DNA of 64,000 nucleotides from Bremerella alba (GCF_013618625.1 NZ_JABRWO010000002.1:186001-250000); one strand, 5' to 3'; positions 46,853 through 58,939 are shown, counted from the stretch's first letter. Numbers and translations: made by a program. The notes: generated from the sequence alone by a model not told the origin.

Positions 46853-48478
46853 CTATTGGTTCGTGGCTGCGACTGCGGAATCAACCGGCTTAATGCTTGC
46901 CACTTCGTCTTTGTGAAGCTTGTATTCAACGGCATCAACCAGGGCATTCCAACTGGCCTGAATGATGTTTTCGCTGACGCCAATGGTGCCCCAAACATCT
47001 TGCTCGTCGCTGCATTCAATCTGCACACGCGTGCGGGCAGCCGTGCCAGCTTCGCTGTTGACGACACGCACCTTGTAATCGACCAGTTTCATCTGGTCGA
47101 GGTTCGGGTAGGTCCCGAGCAGGGCCTTACGCAGGGCGGCACTCAACGCGTCGACCGGGCCATCACCTTCGCCCACCTCGTGCTTGATCGTCTCGGCAAC
47201 TTCTAGCTTGATGGTCGCTTCGGTGGTCAATTCCAGGTCTTGATAATGAACGACATCTTCCACCTCGACATGGTACTTGAGCGTACGAAAGTGCGGGTTG
47301 AAGGTTCCCAGCGTCTTGCGAACCAGCAACTCGAACGACGCTTCAGCCGCTTCAAACTGAAAGCCTTGGTTTTCTAGTTCGACCACATTGGCCAGTACCT
47401 TATCCATGACCGCGCGGTCTTGCTCGATATTCATCTTGTTGGTCAGGGCCATGATGTTCGAGCGTCCGGAAAGCTCGCTGACCAGCACGCGGCGTTCGTT
47501 GCCGACCGCTTCCGGCGAGATATGCTCGTAGCTGGAAGCTGCCCGGTTAACCGCGTGCACGTGCATCCCACCTTTATGGGCGAACGCACTTTGGCCGACA
47601 AACGCCTGATTGTTGCGGCGATTGACGTTCGCCGTGTCGTAAACGAACCGCGACAGTTCCGTCAGATGCTCTAGGCCGTCACCGCCGAGGACTTCGTAGC
47701 CCTGTTTCTTCAGTGCGAGGTTCGCCACGCACGAGATCAGATCGGCGTTGCCACAGCGCTCGCCAAACCCATTGATGGTGCCTTGGATCTGCTGGGCTCC
47801 GGCATCGATGGCGGCCAGGGCATTGGCCACGGCCAGGTCGCCATCGTTGTGCGTATGAATGCCCACAGGGACGCCATATTCGCTTAACGCGTCGATCGCC
47901 GCTTTGGTCAGCTCGGCGATTTCTTCCGGCAGGCTGCCGCCGTTGGTATCGCACAGCACAACCATCCGTGCCCCGGCCTGAGCGGCGGCTTGAATCGTTT
48001 TGGCGGCGTACTCGGGGTTTGCCTTCCAGCCGTCGAAGAAATGCTCGGCGTCGTGGATTACTTCGCGCCCCTGGGCCGCGACCAAGCCGACCGAGTCCGC
48101 GATCATCGCCAGATTTTCTTCCAGCGTCACGCGAAGCACGTCGGTCACGTGGAAGTCGTGCGTCTTGCCGACGATTGTCACCACCGGTGCGCCCGAGTTC
48201 AGCAGGGCCTGCATGCCGGGATCGTCTTTGGCTTGCATCCCTTTGCGACGGGTCATGCCGAAAGCACAGACCTTAACCCGCTTCAGATCCATCTCTTGAA
48301 CGCGGCGGAAGTACTCGGCGTCTTTCTCGTTGGAAAGAGGATAACCCCCTTCGATGTAATCGACCCCAATTTCGTCCAGACGCTCGGTAATGGCTAGTTT
48401 GTCCTGAAGAGAGAAGCTGACGCCTTCTCCTTGGGCACCATCTCGCAAGGTTGTGTCGTAGATTTCGATCTTTTTCAT
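46853..48478 (-). CDS. cimA: Citramalate synthase
   Basis: 541 aa from ATG 48478; the open frame to 48538 runs through the terminator and is not coding. It condenses acetyl-CoA and pyruvate to citramalate, giving 2-oxobutyrate for isoleucine without threonine. The HMGL-like barrel starts with IYDTTLRDGAQGEGVSFS (metal-binding Asp), has GGYPLSNEKDAEYF and the HTHND metal motif. GGDGLEHLTELS and the C-terminal LeuA-type regulatory dimer domain (YKVRVVNSEAGTAARTRV) follow. Length and sequence match the long CimA type rather than LeuA. The leader contains a promoter, a Val/Thr/Ile-rich short frame and a terminator, which suggests attenuation. Confidence 0.93.
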   Translation of the reverse strand: MKKIEIYDTTLRDGAQGEGVSFSLQDKLAITERLDEIGVDYIEGGYPLSNEKDAEYFRRVQEMDLKRVKVCAFGMTRRKGMQAKDDPGMQALLNSGAPVVTIVGKTHDFHVTDVLRVTLEENLAMIADSVGLVAAQGREVIHDAEHFFDGWKANPEYAAKTIQAAAQAGARMVVLCDTNGGSLPEEIAELTKAAIDALSEYGVPVGIHTHNDGDLAVANALAAIDAGAQQIQGTINGFGERCGNADLISCVANLALKKQGYEVLGGDGLEHLTELSRFVYDTANVNRRNNQAFVGQSAFAHKGGMHVHAVNRAASSYEHISPEAVGNERRVLVSELSGRSNIMALTNKMNIEQDRAVMDKVLANVVELENQGFQFEAAEASFELLVRKTLGTFNPHFRTLKYHVEVEDVVHYQDLELTTEATIKLEVAETIKHEVGEGDGPVDALSAALRKALLGTYPNLDQMKLVDYKVRVVNSEAGTAARTRVQIECSDEQDVWGTIGVSENIIQASWNALVDAVEYKLHKDEVASIKPVDSAVAATNQ

Positions 48479-48536
48479 GGGGCGATCCGCTCTAGTGGCA
48501 CCGACGCACGTGGCAAGCCTGCCGCATCGGTTCAAC

Positions 48537-48571
48537 AAAAAAGCCCTGAAACCATTGTGGCGTCAGGGCTT
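48537..48571 (-). terminator. Attenuator terminator in the cimA leader
   Basis: A perfect 9-bp stem (AAGCCCTGA on the minus strand, complement of 48563-48571, with TCAGGGCTT, complement of 48541-48549) has a 13-base loop and is followed by six T (A-run 48537-48542). It ends about 60 bases before cimA and downstream of the cimA promoter, so it must be conditional. Its 5' arm can instead pair with the sequence around the stop codon of the short upstream frame: CCCTGACGCCA (complement of 48558-48568) with TGGCGTAGGG (complement of 48598-48607), 10 bp with one bulged base. Confidence 0.88.
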
Positions 48572-48599
48572 ACCTTTGAATCATTCGTGTTCGCAGTCC

Positions 48600-48674
48600 C
48601 TACGCCAAGGTTGTGGGGTCTCCCACAATGCTCATCATGCTTACTACGGTAATGACAGTAACGGGCTGCGACAT
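48600..48674 (-). CDS. Predicted attenuator leader peptide of cimA
   Basis: 24 codons from ATG 48674 to TAG 48600. Residues 5-11 are VTVITVV and 16-17 are IV; in all 5 Val, 2 Ile and 4 Thr. It starts about 35 bases after the predicted transcription start, with a modest GGGGA ribosome-binding site. A ribosome stalled at the Val/Ile/Thr codons leaves the stop-codon region free to form the antiterminator with the terminator's 5' arm. A ribosome that reaches the stop codon covers it, so the terminator forms. A 7-bp hairpin (48611-48628) inside the frame could pause polymerase. The layout is like E. coli ilv and thr leaders. It is inferred, with no translation evidence. Confidence 0.72.
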   Translation of the reverse strand: MSQPVTVITVVSMMSIVGDPTTLA

Positions 48675-48715
48675 GGTGTCCCCGAAGGGCTATTTGTAAG
48701 TTTATTGAAGTCGTA

Positions 48716-48744
48716 AGTTTAGGTGTGGCAATAAGAACTGTCAA
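48716..48744 (-). promoter_or_regulatory. Sigma70-type promoter of the cimA leader
   Basis: On the minus strand TTGACA (48744-48739), exactly 17 bases and TAAACT (48721-48716) give a near-consensus promoter. Initiation is expected near 48708, about 34 bases before the leader peptide start and 230 before cimA. The rest of the gap to 49116 holds only an 8-bp hairpin (48876-48897) and no gene. Confidence 0.75.
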
Positions 48745-48875
48745 GTTGTGCCCTGTCGAGAGTCCTCCGCCAGAAATCACCCAATCCCCGGAAGACACAC
48801 CTCGATCACTTCAAGCTCGTTTCCCTCTAAAAAACGTCAGTAGGTAACAGTGTGTCGACTCTACGACCAGTTCCC

Positions 48876-48897
48876 AGTGAAGCACTTAGGCTTCACT
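48876..48897. repeat. 8-bp hairpin in the cimA/DUF1559 intergenic region
   Basis: AGTGAAGC (48876-48883) and GCTTCACT (48890-48897) are perfect complements with loop ACTTAG. There is no T-run. The role is unknown. Confidence 0.5.
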
Positions 48898-49116
48898 GCC
48901 AGGCGGGCAGAATCACGCCATAAGTCCTTTAATACATTAACCTTAGTGATCAACCAGATTTTTCAGCAACGCATCATTCAGTGCTTCCGCCATACGCTTA
49001 GAAGTCGCACCGCCATTTACTGCCAAGGAGCAATTAACTATAAGTAGTATACTAATTGTTAGGTTATGCCCCATCCGTACAGCACCTACCCTTTGCCTAG
49101 CTGACAGGAGCCCCCC

Positions 49117-50130
49117 ATGCGTTCCCTTTCCCCATCTTTCTGCGTACGCGGTGCGCGCCGGCGGGCTTCATCTCGTCGCTATGCTTTCACCCTGGTCGAG
49201 TTGTTGGTGGTGATTGCGATTATTGGTGTATTGATCGCGTTGCTTTTGCCAGCAGTTCAACAGGCCCGCGAAGCCGCTCGCCGGATGCAGTGCTCTAACA
49301 ATTTCAAGCAAATAGGCTTAGCCCTGCACAATTACCACGATACGTACCAAGCGTTCCCTAGTGGATTCATGTACGACTCGACCAGCAACGTCCGCTGGTC
49401 GTGGGGTGCGTTGATTCTGCCGTTCATCGAACAAGGTTCGATGCACGATCAGATCGGCGTTACGAAACAGCGACTGACCGACTGCATCGGTGACGCGGAC
49501 TGCCTGGCTTTGGTAAAGACACCTATCGACGGCTATCGCTGCCCTTCCGATACGATGCCTGACCAAAACCCATGGCCTACCTATGGCAGCAACAGCGAGA
49601 ACATCGGCACGTCGAACTATATCGGCAACGAAGGCTTGGTCCACATCATGCAGGCCGAGAAGTCGCATGGCATGTTTCACGGTAACAGTGGAATTAAGAT
49701 GCGCGACGTGACCGACGGTACCAGCAACACGATCTTCGTGGGTGAACGAGACGGAGCCGACGTCGATCTTACGGCGAGTTCGACTGGCCGTAACGCTCGC
49801 CGTGGAGGTGTTTGGGCTGGCACGATGAATGCATCGCGTAAATGGCCCAAGGGGGTCATGGACGTTCTAGCCAGCTTCGCCCAACCGATGAACCGCTCGA
49901 CGGTCGCCGGTGCCGATCACAACGGCAAAGGGTTCGGCAGCCTGCACCCAGGTGGTTCGCAGTTTCTGATGGTTGATGGTTCAGTACGCTTTGTGCCGGA
50001 AACGATCGAATACCGCACAAGCGACTTCTACTGGGACAACCCCGATCCGACCCACTACAACACAGCGAACCTCGGCGTTTACCAACTTTTAGGCGTTCGC
50101 AACGACGGCCAACCGTTTGAACTTCCCTAA
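49117..50130 (+). CDS. DUF1559 pseudopilin-like protein
   Basis: 337 aa. A basic leader (1-22) precedes the type IV prepilin motif AFTLVELLVVIAIIGVLIALLLP, with cleavage expected before F24 (Ala in place of the usual Gly). The helix continues QQAREAARRMQCSNNFKQIGLALHNYHDT, the DUF1559 start. The C-terminus has the family signature HPGGSQFLMVDGSVRFVPETI. Planctomycetes carry dozens of such genes; they are thought to be secreted or surface proteins handled by a type II/IV-like system. AGGAG precedes the ATG. The lipoprotein gene 35 bases downstream is a usual partner. Confidence 0.93.
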   Translation: MRSLSPSFCVRGARRRASSRRYAFTLVELLVVIAIIGVLIALLLPAVQQAREAARRMQCSNNFKQIGLALHNYHDTYQAFPSGFMYDSTSNVRWSWGALILPFIEQGSMHDQIGVTKQRLTDCIGDADCLALVKTPIDGYRCPSDTMPDQNPWPTYGSNSENIGTSNYIGNEGLVHIMQAEKSHGMFHGNSGIKMRDVTDGTSNTIFVGERDGADVDLTASSTGRNARRGGVWAGTMNASRKWPKGVMDVLASFAQPMNRSTVAGADHNGKGFGSLHPGGSQFLMVDGSVRFVPETIEYRTSDFYWDNPDPTHYNTANLGVYQLLGVRNDGQPFELP

Positions 50131-50165
50131 ATAACAAACCCAAACATCCTAAGTTAGGAAGCTCT

Positions 50166-50549
50166 ATGATATCTCGTTGGATAACCTTGGTGGCCTGTGT
50201 TGCCCTGCTGGGCAGTGTGGGTTGTGTTGGAAGCGATCCTTCTTTCGCCACGGTGGAAGGAATCGTCACCGTCGACGGACAACCGGCCCAAGGGCTGGAA
50301 GTCACCTTCGAACCTGAAAGCGGTCGACCGGCAATCGGTTTCACCGATGACCAAGGGCACTATGAACTTCAATACACGGCCAGCCAAGAGGGTGCCTCGC
50401 TGGGCAAATACCGTGTACGGATTGACGTTCCTTCCGGATCGGAAGCGAAAGTCAGAATCCCGATCCGCTACAATGCTAAGACCGAACTGAACGCAGAGGT
50501 CTTGCCCGGCAGGAATGAACTCAACTTTGAAGTTACGACGAAGCGTTAG
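50166..50549 (+). CDS. Small lipoprotein with carboxypeptidase-regulatory-like fold
   Basis: 127 aa. The signal sequence ends in a lipobox LLGSVGC with lipidated C20. Residues 27-125 look like a transthyretin/carboxypeptidase-regulatory-like beta-sandwich (VEGIVTVDGQPAQGLEVTFEPE, GFTDDQGHYELQY, GKYRVRID). Such lipoproteins accompany DUF1559 genes throughout planctomycetes. It is probably co-transcribed with the preceding pseudopilin gene; GGAAG stands 4 bases before the ATG, and a strong terminator follows 22 bases after the stop. Confidence 0.88.
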   Translation: MISRWITLVACVALLGSVGCVGSDPSFATVEGIVTVDGQPAQGLEVTFEPESGRPAIGFTDDQGHYELQYTASQEGASLGKYRVRIDVPSGSEAKVRIPIRYNAKTELNAEVLPGRNELNFEVTTKR

Positions 50550-50570
50550 TTCCGTTTAACCATAAAATAA

Positions 50571-50605
50571 GGCTACCGAAGAGACATCCTCGGTAGCCTT
50601 TTTTT
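50571..50605 (+). terminator. Intrinsic terminator after the lipoprotein gene
   Basis: GGCTACCGA (50571-50579) and TCGGTAGCC (50590-50598) form a perfect 9-bp stem followed by seven T. It closes the DUF1559-lipoprotein unit and lies just before the convergent ftsK end. Confidence 0.92.
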
Positions 50606-50634
50606 GTTTCTTGATCCGTGTCGAAGCGGCGAAT

Positions 50635-53427
<2,793 letters not shown>

Positions 53428-53606
53428 GCACGGTGCCGGAAAACTGGGAGAGAACGATAGCGACCGGCCCAAGTTCACACTTGAGTAACAGCGCTCCACT
53501 GTCCTCCTTCGGCTTTGCTAGCGATTGAGCCGCAGTTCGTTTTGCGAACCTAAGCGCGATTCGCTAACACTCAGATCCGACATCTGCCGTAGATTCGATA
53601 GAATCG

Positions 53607-54485
53607 TTACAGATAGTCGTTGGCGAAGTTGCGAATCGACCGCCACCCGCCTTCTTTGCCAGGTACCAGCACCGCCACCAGATCGCCTGACTCGGTCATC
53701 GCCGCGACCTGCTCTGCCTGGTCAGGCGCGGTCACCTCCAGCAATTTCCCCTGGACCAACCGCACGATCGCCTCTTGATCGACGGTCACCTGGGCCAGTT
53801 GCGTGACCGCCAACGAGGTCGGTTGAAGCGCACTGACCAGCGTTGCTTGGCTTAGCTGATCGTCGGGGTGAATCGCATCCTCGATCTGAAAGTGCCCGAT
53901 CGCCGTGCGTACCAGCTCGGACATGACCGCTTCGGTTCCCAGGTTGCGTGCAATGTCTCTTCCTAACGAACGCACATAGGTTCCGCTGCCGCACTTGATC
54001 CGCACGCGAAGCTGTGGATAGTCGTACGCCAGCACCTCAATGGCATGCACTTCAATCTCGCGGCTGGCCAGTTCCACTTCTTTTCCCTGGCGAGCCAGGT
54101 CGTAGGCTCGCTTTCCGGCAACTTTCAATGCCGAGAATGCCGGTGGCACCTGTTGAATGGTTCCCACATAGTTGGGCAACACGGCGTCGATCTCGTCGCG
54201 CGTGGGTTGTGGAGGATTGTCGAGCATCTGCACGGCGCCTTCGACATCTTCGGTTTCACTTTGCCTTCCCAGTAGAAAGCACGCCTCGTATGTCTTGGGC
54301 ATTCGTTGGACGAACTCGATCAGCTTCGTCCCATGACCCACCGGGCAAACCAGCACCCCGGTCGCCAGCGGATCTAACGTGCCGGCGTGGCCTGTCTTGG
54401 CCGGCCGCACCAACCGCTGAATGATATTGACCACATCACGCGATGTCTTACCGGCCGGCTTGTTGATGTTTAGAATTCCGTGCAT
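53607..54485 (-). CDS. truB: tRNA pseudouridine(55) synthase
   Basis: 292 aa from ATG 54485 (GGAG upstream). It converts U55 of the tRNA T-loop to pseudouridine. The catalytic aspartate is D38 in TGHAGTLDPLATGVL, with GILNINKPAGKTSRDVV before it and the RNA-binding KVAGKRAYDLARQG and CGSGTYVRSLGRDIA blocks after. A C-terminal PUA-like region (about 230-285) follows. It is not next to infB or rbfA, its common neighbours. It lies downstream of the acyl-CoA ligase gene on the same strand. Confidence 0.95.
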   Translation of the reverse strand: MHGILNINKPAGKTSRDVVNIIQRLVRPAKTGHAGTLDPLATGVLVCPVGHGTKLIEFVQRMPKTYEACFLLGRQSETEDVEGAVQMLDNPPQPTRDEIDAVLPNYVGTIQQVPPAFSALKVAGKRAYDLARQGKEVELASREIEVHAIEVLAYDYPQLRVRIKCGSGTYVRSLGRDIARNLGTEAVMSELVRTAIGHFQIEDAIHPDDQLSQATLVSALQPTSLAVTQLAQVTVDQEAIVRLVQGKLLEVTAPDQAEQVAAMTESGDLVAVLVPGKEGGWRSIRNFANDYL

Positions 54486-54603
54486 GCGCCTGGTACGCTC
54501 CGTCTTGCTGCTGGGGTGCGCTGTGATTTCTCTACCCATAGCTTATTGAAATGTGGCCCGGCGGTAAGGTAGCCAGCGTGCCGGGCAGCATGATCGGCCT
54601 GTT

Positions 54604-56142
54604 TTAGTCCGCCTCGATGCCGAATTGCCGTTCGGCCAGCTCTTGCAATTGATGCCGATTGAACTTGCCGGTGCCTGTCCGCGGCAATTGCTTGAAAAAG
54701 AGATAGTGAACCGGGTTCTTGTACGCAGCGAGATGCTGCCGCACAAACTGGCCGATCGCTTGTTCGGTCGAATCCTCGTGATCGTTCAACAACGCCACGC
54801 ACGCAACCGGGACTTGTCCATCGTGCACATCGCTTACGCCCACCACAATCGACGCATGCACGGCCGGATGCTCGTCGAGCACGTTTTCGACTTCTGCCGG
54901 AGCAATGTTTGAACCGCGGCGAACGATCATCAATTTCTTGCGTCCCACAAACCACACGTACCCATCGGCGTCTTCGTAAGCAAGGTCGCCCGTATGGAGC
55001 CAACCGTCGCGAAAGAGCTCCTGCGTCGCGTCTGGATCGTTCCAATAACCGATGGTCGCCGAATTCATTCGCACGACAATCTCTCCGTGCTGGCCCACTT
55101 CACAGTCAGCGCCGTCGTCGCCTACGATCCGCAGTTGCGTTCCAGGCGTGGGAACCCCTAACGATCCCCACTTGCGATTGCCGTAGCGAGGATTGGCCGA
55201 GTAATAGCTGCCCACTTCGGTCATGCCGGCACCTTCCATGACTTCCCAGTCCAGCAGGTCGCAAAAGCGGTGATGCAAATCGGCCGGCACACTATCGCCG
55301 GAACCGATCGCGTTGTTCAGCGTTGGCAATGCTGTCCGGTTTTCTTCCAGGTACTCGATGAAATCAAGCAAGTCGCTGGCCAGCATGCCATACTCGGTAA
55401 CGCCATGCTGGGCGATCATTTCAACTGCCTGAGCCGGCGTCGGCTTGCTTTCCAGAATGACTTCGCCGCCGGCTAACAATGCTGGCAGCATCTGCGTTTG
55501 CAGCCCACCGGCGTGACTGATCGACTTGCCAACCAGGACGATATCGGCGGGGGTGAAATCAAACAACCGTCGCGATTGATCGATCGCGCTGAAGGCCCCT
55601 TCGTGCGAGTGCACGACCCCCTTAGGATGCCCAGTGCTGCCGGAAGTAAATAGGATCAGTGCGGGGTCTTCGGCGGCAACCGAGGCCTCTTCGTCCAGTG
55701 AGCCTGCGGAAAGCAGCGACGCAAATAGCCTGCCCTCTTCGGCTGGCCCACTGGCAACAACCGACGCGATGCGCTGAGACTGTACTACCGGCCTCACCAC
55801 ATCGGTACGCTCGGCGGCATAGACCAAGAGGCTGGCCTCGGTGCGGGCCACGACATCAGCGATATCTTCGGTGACGTAACGATAGTTCAAAGGAACGGCG
55901 ATCGCCCCCACGCGGTAGCAGGCCAGCGTCATCAAAACGGCTTCGTGGCCATTGGGTAGAAGCCAGGCTACGCGGTCACCTTGGACAATCCCCAACTCGC
56001 AGAGCCCTGCCGCTACCATCCGTATCTCGTGATCTAACTTTTCGTAGGTAAATACACGTTCGCCAGATCGCAGGGCCTTCTTCCCTGGCGAATTGTGAAG
56101 AGCCGTCGAAAGCAGTTGCTGAAGTGCGCGGTATCTAGCCAT
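54604..56142 (-). CDS. AMP-binding acyl-CoA synthetase (ANL superfamily)
   Basis: 512 aa from ATG 56142 (GGGAG 6 bases upstream); ATG 56154 is an alternative. It activates a carboxylic acid with ATP and joins it to CoA. Motifs: ILFTSGSTGHPKGVVHSH (AMP-binding P-loop), GAGMTEVGSYYS (the A5-type motif), the hinge GWLHTGDLAYEDADGYVWFVGRKK and the catalytic lysine in PRTGTGKFNRHQ near the end. It is most like medium/long-chain fatty acid-CoA ligases. The acid is not predictable from sequence. No signal peptide. It is divergent from the DinB gene at 56321. Confidence 0.9.
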   Translation of the reverse strand: MARYRALQQLLSTALHNSPGKKALRSGERVFTYEKLDHEIRMVAAGLCELGIVQGDRVAWLLPNGHEAVLMTLACYRVGAIAVPLNYRYVTEDIADVVARTEASLLVYAAERTDVVRPVVQSQRIASVVASGPAEEGRLFASLLSAGSLDEEASVAAEDPALILFTSGSTGHPKGVVHSHEGAFSAIDQSRRLFDFTPADIVLVGKSISHAGGLQTQMLPALLAGGEVILESKPTPAQAVEMIAQHGVTEYGMLASDLLDFIEYLEENRTALPTLNNAIGSGDSVPADLHHRFCDLLDWEVMEGAGMTEVGSYYSANPRYGNRKWGSLGVPTPGTQLRIVGDDGADCEVGQHGEIVVRMNSATIGYWNDPDATQELFRDGWLHTGDLAYEDADGYVWFVGRKKLMIVRRGSNIAPAEVENVLDEHPAVHASIVVGVSDVHDGQVPVACVALLNDHEDSTEQAIGQFVRQHLAAYKNPVHYLFFKQLPRTGTGKFNRHQLQELAERQFGIEAD

Positions 56143-56320
56143 TTTCACTCCCATAATGGATCGCCGTGATGGCACTCGCGAGAATTGCCCTTAAGATAGC
56201 CCTGCCAGCAACCCGGTGCGAACAAATTTGTTGTAACCTAGTTACGCCGATGTCATCGTACAGCCCAACACGGGACTGCGCGCCCGCACCACCAACAACC
56301 TATGCCATACGAGAGATGCC

Positions 56321-56809
56321 ATGCTAAGTAGCGCCGTTGCGATCAACCAATTTCAGCTCGCCGGATTTCAAAAGATCGCGGCCGACATCCCCGAGGCTGC
56401 TCTCTATCAGCCAGGGGCCGGGCACGCCCATCCGCCGGTCTGGATCATGGGTCACCTGGCACTGACTGGCGAAATGGGACAACAGTATTTTGGTGGTTCG
56501 GTGCAGCACTCTGAATGGATGCCGCTGTTCGCCCCAGGCAGTTCTGGCGAAGTCCCCGCCGAAACCGCCTTCACCAAGCAAACGCTCGTCGACGCCGTCA
56601 CCAACGCCTACACGCAGCTACAGAAGTTTGCCCTCGACAACGCCACGCCCGAGATTCTTGCCCAGCCACACGGCATCGGCCTGTTCGACGGCACGCCGAT
56701 CAAAACGGCCGGGGATACAATCACCCTGCTGCTGACCAACCACTTCGGTTTCCACCTGGCACAGCTTTCCAGTTGCCGCCGCGAAGCGGGCTTCGCTCCG
56801 TTGTTTTAA
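56321..56809 (+). CDS. DinB-family protein
   Basis: 162 aa, the third DinB-fold gene in the window. Candidate metal-binding histidines are in VWIMGHLALTGEMGQ (near residue 45) and LLTNHFGFHLAQLSSCRR (near 145). The HxxxHxxQ end is typical. The starts of the first helix (NQFQLAGFQKIAADI) and a Pro-rich loop fit a four-helix bundle. GAGAG lies 6 bases before the ATG. Divergent from the acyl-CoA ligase; the substrate is unknown. Confidence 0.82.
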   Translation: MLSSAVAINQFQLAGFQKIAADIPEAALYQPGAGHAHPPVWIMGHLALTGEMGQQYFGGSVQHSEWMPLFAPGSSGEVPAETAFTKQTLVDAVTNAYTQLQKFALDNATPEILAQPHGIGLFDGTPIKTAGDTITLLLTNHFGFHLAQLSSCRREAGFAPLF

Positions 56810-56842
56810 TCACGGCGTGCCAAAACCGAAGCAAATTCAATG

Positions 56843-56871
56843 GGGTGCGAATCAAAAAGTGATTCGCACCC
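56843..56871. repeat. GGGTGCGAATC hairpin
   Basis: GGGTGCGAATC (56843-56853) and GATTCGCACCC (56861-56871) form a perfect 11-bp stem. Both resemble the ends of the palindromic elements at 39397 and 42768. An outer, weaker dyad (ATCACGGC at 56809, GCCGTGAT at 56893) encloses it. The 56810-57139 gap holds this and the katA 5' region, where a TAAAAT at about 57029 may be a -10 element. Confidence 0.6.
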
Positions 56872-57139
56872 TAAGTCTTTTTCCATTCTCGTGCCGTGAT
56901 CACTCGTCGTCTTAAGCTTGCTCAGTAATTGTCCTGCATGCTAAAAATAATTTCTAACCATCGCGACCAAGGTTCCTCGTTTTAACTCTTCTGTACGTGT
57001 TAGGTTTGCTTTACTCTCTGCGGTATTGTCTAAAATACGCCTTGTCACCGCTCCCACGATCAACCCGCACGCCTGAGGACGCATTCGCGCGATCAGGCAA
57101 TTCAATTCCACCCCAACAACAGGCACCCGGGAGACATTC

Positions 57140-58594
57140 ATGTCCAGCAACAAGCCGAAACCAACCACCACCGACGCCGGCATTCCCGTGCCCAGCGACG
57201 AGCACTCGTTGACCGTGGGCCCCGACGGCCCCATCTTGCTGCACGATCACTACCTGATCGAGCAGATGGCCAACTTCAATCGCGAACGCATCGCCGAGCG
57301 GCAACCGCACGCCAAAGGCTCGGGCGCGTTCGGCCACTTTGAAGTCACCCACGACGTCAGCAAGTACACCAAGGCCGCCGTCTTTCAGCCAGGTACCAAG
57401 ACCGATACGCTCATTCGCTTCTCGACCGTGGCCGGCGAACGAGGCAGCCCCGACACGTGGCGAGATCCACGTGGTTTCGCGCTGAAGTTCTACACCACCG
57501 ACGGCAACTACGACATGGTCGGCAACAACACGCCGGTCTTCTTCGTCCGCGACCCGCTGAAGTTTCAACACTTCATTCGCTCGCAGAAACGCCGCGCCGA
57601 CAACGGCCTGCGAGACCATGACATGCAGTGGGACTTCTGGACCCTCTCGCCAGAATCGGCTCATCAGGTCACGTGGTTGATGGGTGACCGGGGCATTCCC
57701 AAAACGTGGCGACACATGAACGGCTATTCCAGCCATACCTACATGTGGGTCAACAACCAAGGAGAACGCTTCTGGGTGAAGTACCACTTCAAAACCGACC
57801 AAGGCATCGACTTCTACACCCAGGACGAAGCCGAAAAAATGGCCGGGCAAGATTCCGACGTCCATCGCCGCGATCTGTTCAACTCTATCAAAGAAGGCAA
57901 CTTCCCCAGTTGGACGTTGAAGATGCAGATCATGCCGTTCGAGGAAGCGAAGACTTACCGCTTCAATCCGTTCGATCTGACCAAGGTCTGGCCGCACGGC
58001 GATTATCCTCTGCACGAAGTCGGCAAGCTCACGCTCAACCGCAACCCGACCGACTTCCACACCGAGATCGAGCAGGCCGCTTTCGAGCCCAACAACATCG
58101 TCCCCGGCATCGGCGTTAGCCCCGACAAGATGCTGCTAGGCCGCATGTTCGCTTACTCGGACGCCCACCGTGCCCGGATGGGGGTCAACTATAAGCAGAT
58201 CCCGGTCAACCAGCCGCAGTGCCCTTTCCATAGCTACAGCAAGGATGGCGCGATGCGAACGCAAAACGTAACCGACCCGGTCTACGCCCCGAACTCGAAA
58301 GGAGGCCCCGCCGCCGATCCTTCGCGTAACCCAGAAACCGAAGTCTGGAGCGCCGACGGCGAGTTCGTCCGGGCAGCCTACACGCTCCGCAAAGACGACG
58401 ACGACTGGGGCCAGGCTGGTACCATGGTCCGTGAAGTCTTGGACGACGCGGCTCGCGACCGGTTGGTCTCGAACGTCGTCGGCCACCTAAGCCAAGACGT
58501 CACCGAGCCAGTACTCCAAAGGGCGTTTGAGTATTGGAAGAACATCGACCCAGATGTTGGGGCCCGGATTGAAAAGGGCGTGAAGGGCAATTAG
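57140..58594 (+). CDS. katA: Haem catalase, small-subunit (clade 3) type
   Basis: 484 aa. It breaks down hydrogen peroxide. The distal histidine H57 is in [17 protein letters not shown], the catalytic asparagine in [10 protein letters not shown] (128-132) and the haem-ligand tyrosine near 338 in [14 protein letters not shown]. Length and lack of a C-terminal flavodoxin domain place it among the small-subunit catalases, with NADPH-binding residues possible. GGGAG stands 7 bases before the ATG. There is no signal peptide, so it is cytoplasmic. No OxyR or PerR gene is adjacent. Confidence 0.96.
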   Translation: MSSNKPKPTTTDAGIPVPSDEHSLTVGPDGPILLHDHYLIEQMANFNRERIAERQPHAKGSGAFGHFEVTHDVSKYTKAAVFQPGTKTDTLIRFSTVAGERGSPDTWRDPRGFALKFYTTDGNYDMVGNNTPVFFVRDPLKFQHFIRSQKRRADNGLRDHDMQWDFWTLSPESAHQVTWLMGDRGIPKTWRHMNGYSSHTYMWVNNQGERFWVKYHFKTDQGIDFYTQDEAEKMAGQDSDVHRRDLFNSIKEGNFPSWTLKMQIMPFEEAKTYRFNPFDLTKVWPHGDYPLHEVGKLTLNRNPTDFHTEIEQAAFEPNNIVPGIGVSPDKMLLGRMFAYSDAHRARMGVNYKQIPVNQPQCPFHSYSKDGAMRTQNVTDPVYAPNSKGGPAADPSRNPETEVWSADGEFVRAAYTLRKDDDDWGQAGTMVREVLDDAARDRLVSNVVGHLSQDVTEPVLQRAFEYWKNIDPDVGARIEKGVKGN

Positions 58595-58708
58595 CTCTTC
58601 CGGCACCAGATGATTTCAACCCCTGGTCGTCTTGTTCGGCCAGGGACGGGGCGACTCCGCAATAATGCGGGCTACGTTCGCTTTCTTTCCAGAGCGATCA
58701 TCGCGGTT

Positions 58709-58939
58709 TCAAGACGCTTCGCGTTTGTACCGATCGAACAACAGGATGCTCGCAATCAACGCCAGCATTCCACCACAAAAGAGAAGGCCGCCAAAGACCT
58801 GATTGTTCTTGTCGTTGGCTACAACTGAAGCAACCAACAGGGAACCAATGCAGATGGCGAACAGAAACCAAGATTCAACCATGGCCCATGCTCCAGGCTG
58901 AGACATATCGATCGAGCGTTGGCGTGGTTGGTTTTTCAT
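58709..58939 (-). CDS. Small two-helix membrane protein
   Basis: 76 aa from ATG 58939 (ATG 58906 is also possible). Two hydrophobic spans (about 20-40 and 48-67) are joined by a polar loop NDKNNQ; the ends are charged (KNQPRQRS, DRYKREAS). I do not recognise the family. It converges on katA; the gap between them contains a CCCTGG/CCAGGG hairpin (58620-58650). The 269-base gap on its other side carries a perfect CACTGCCG/CGGCAGTG hairpin at 59040-59059. Confidence 0.6.
   Translation of the reverse strand: MKNQPRQRSIDMSQPGAWAMVESWFLFAICIGSLLVASVVANDKNNQVFGGLLFCGGMLALIASILLFDRYKREAS

Noticed and set aside
48532-48798. An 88-codon minus-strand frame spanning the cimA leader
   Set aside because: It starts upstream of the predicted promoter and runs in another frame through the pause hairpin and terminator; the 24-codon frame fits the leader better.
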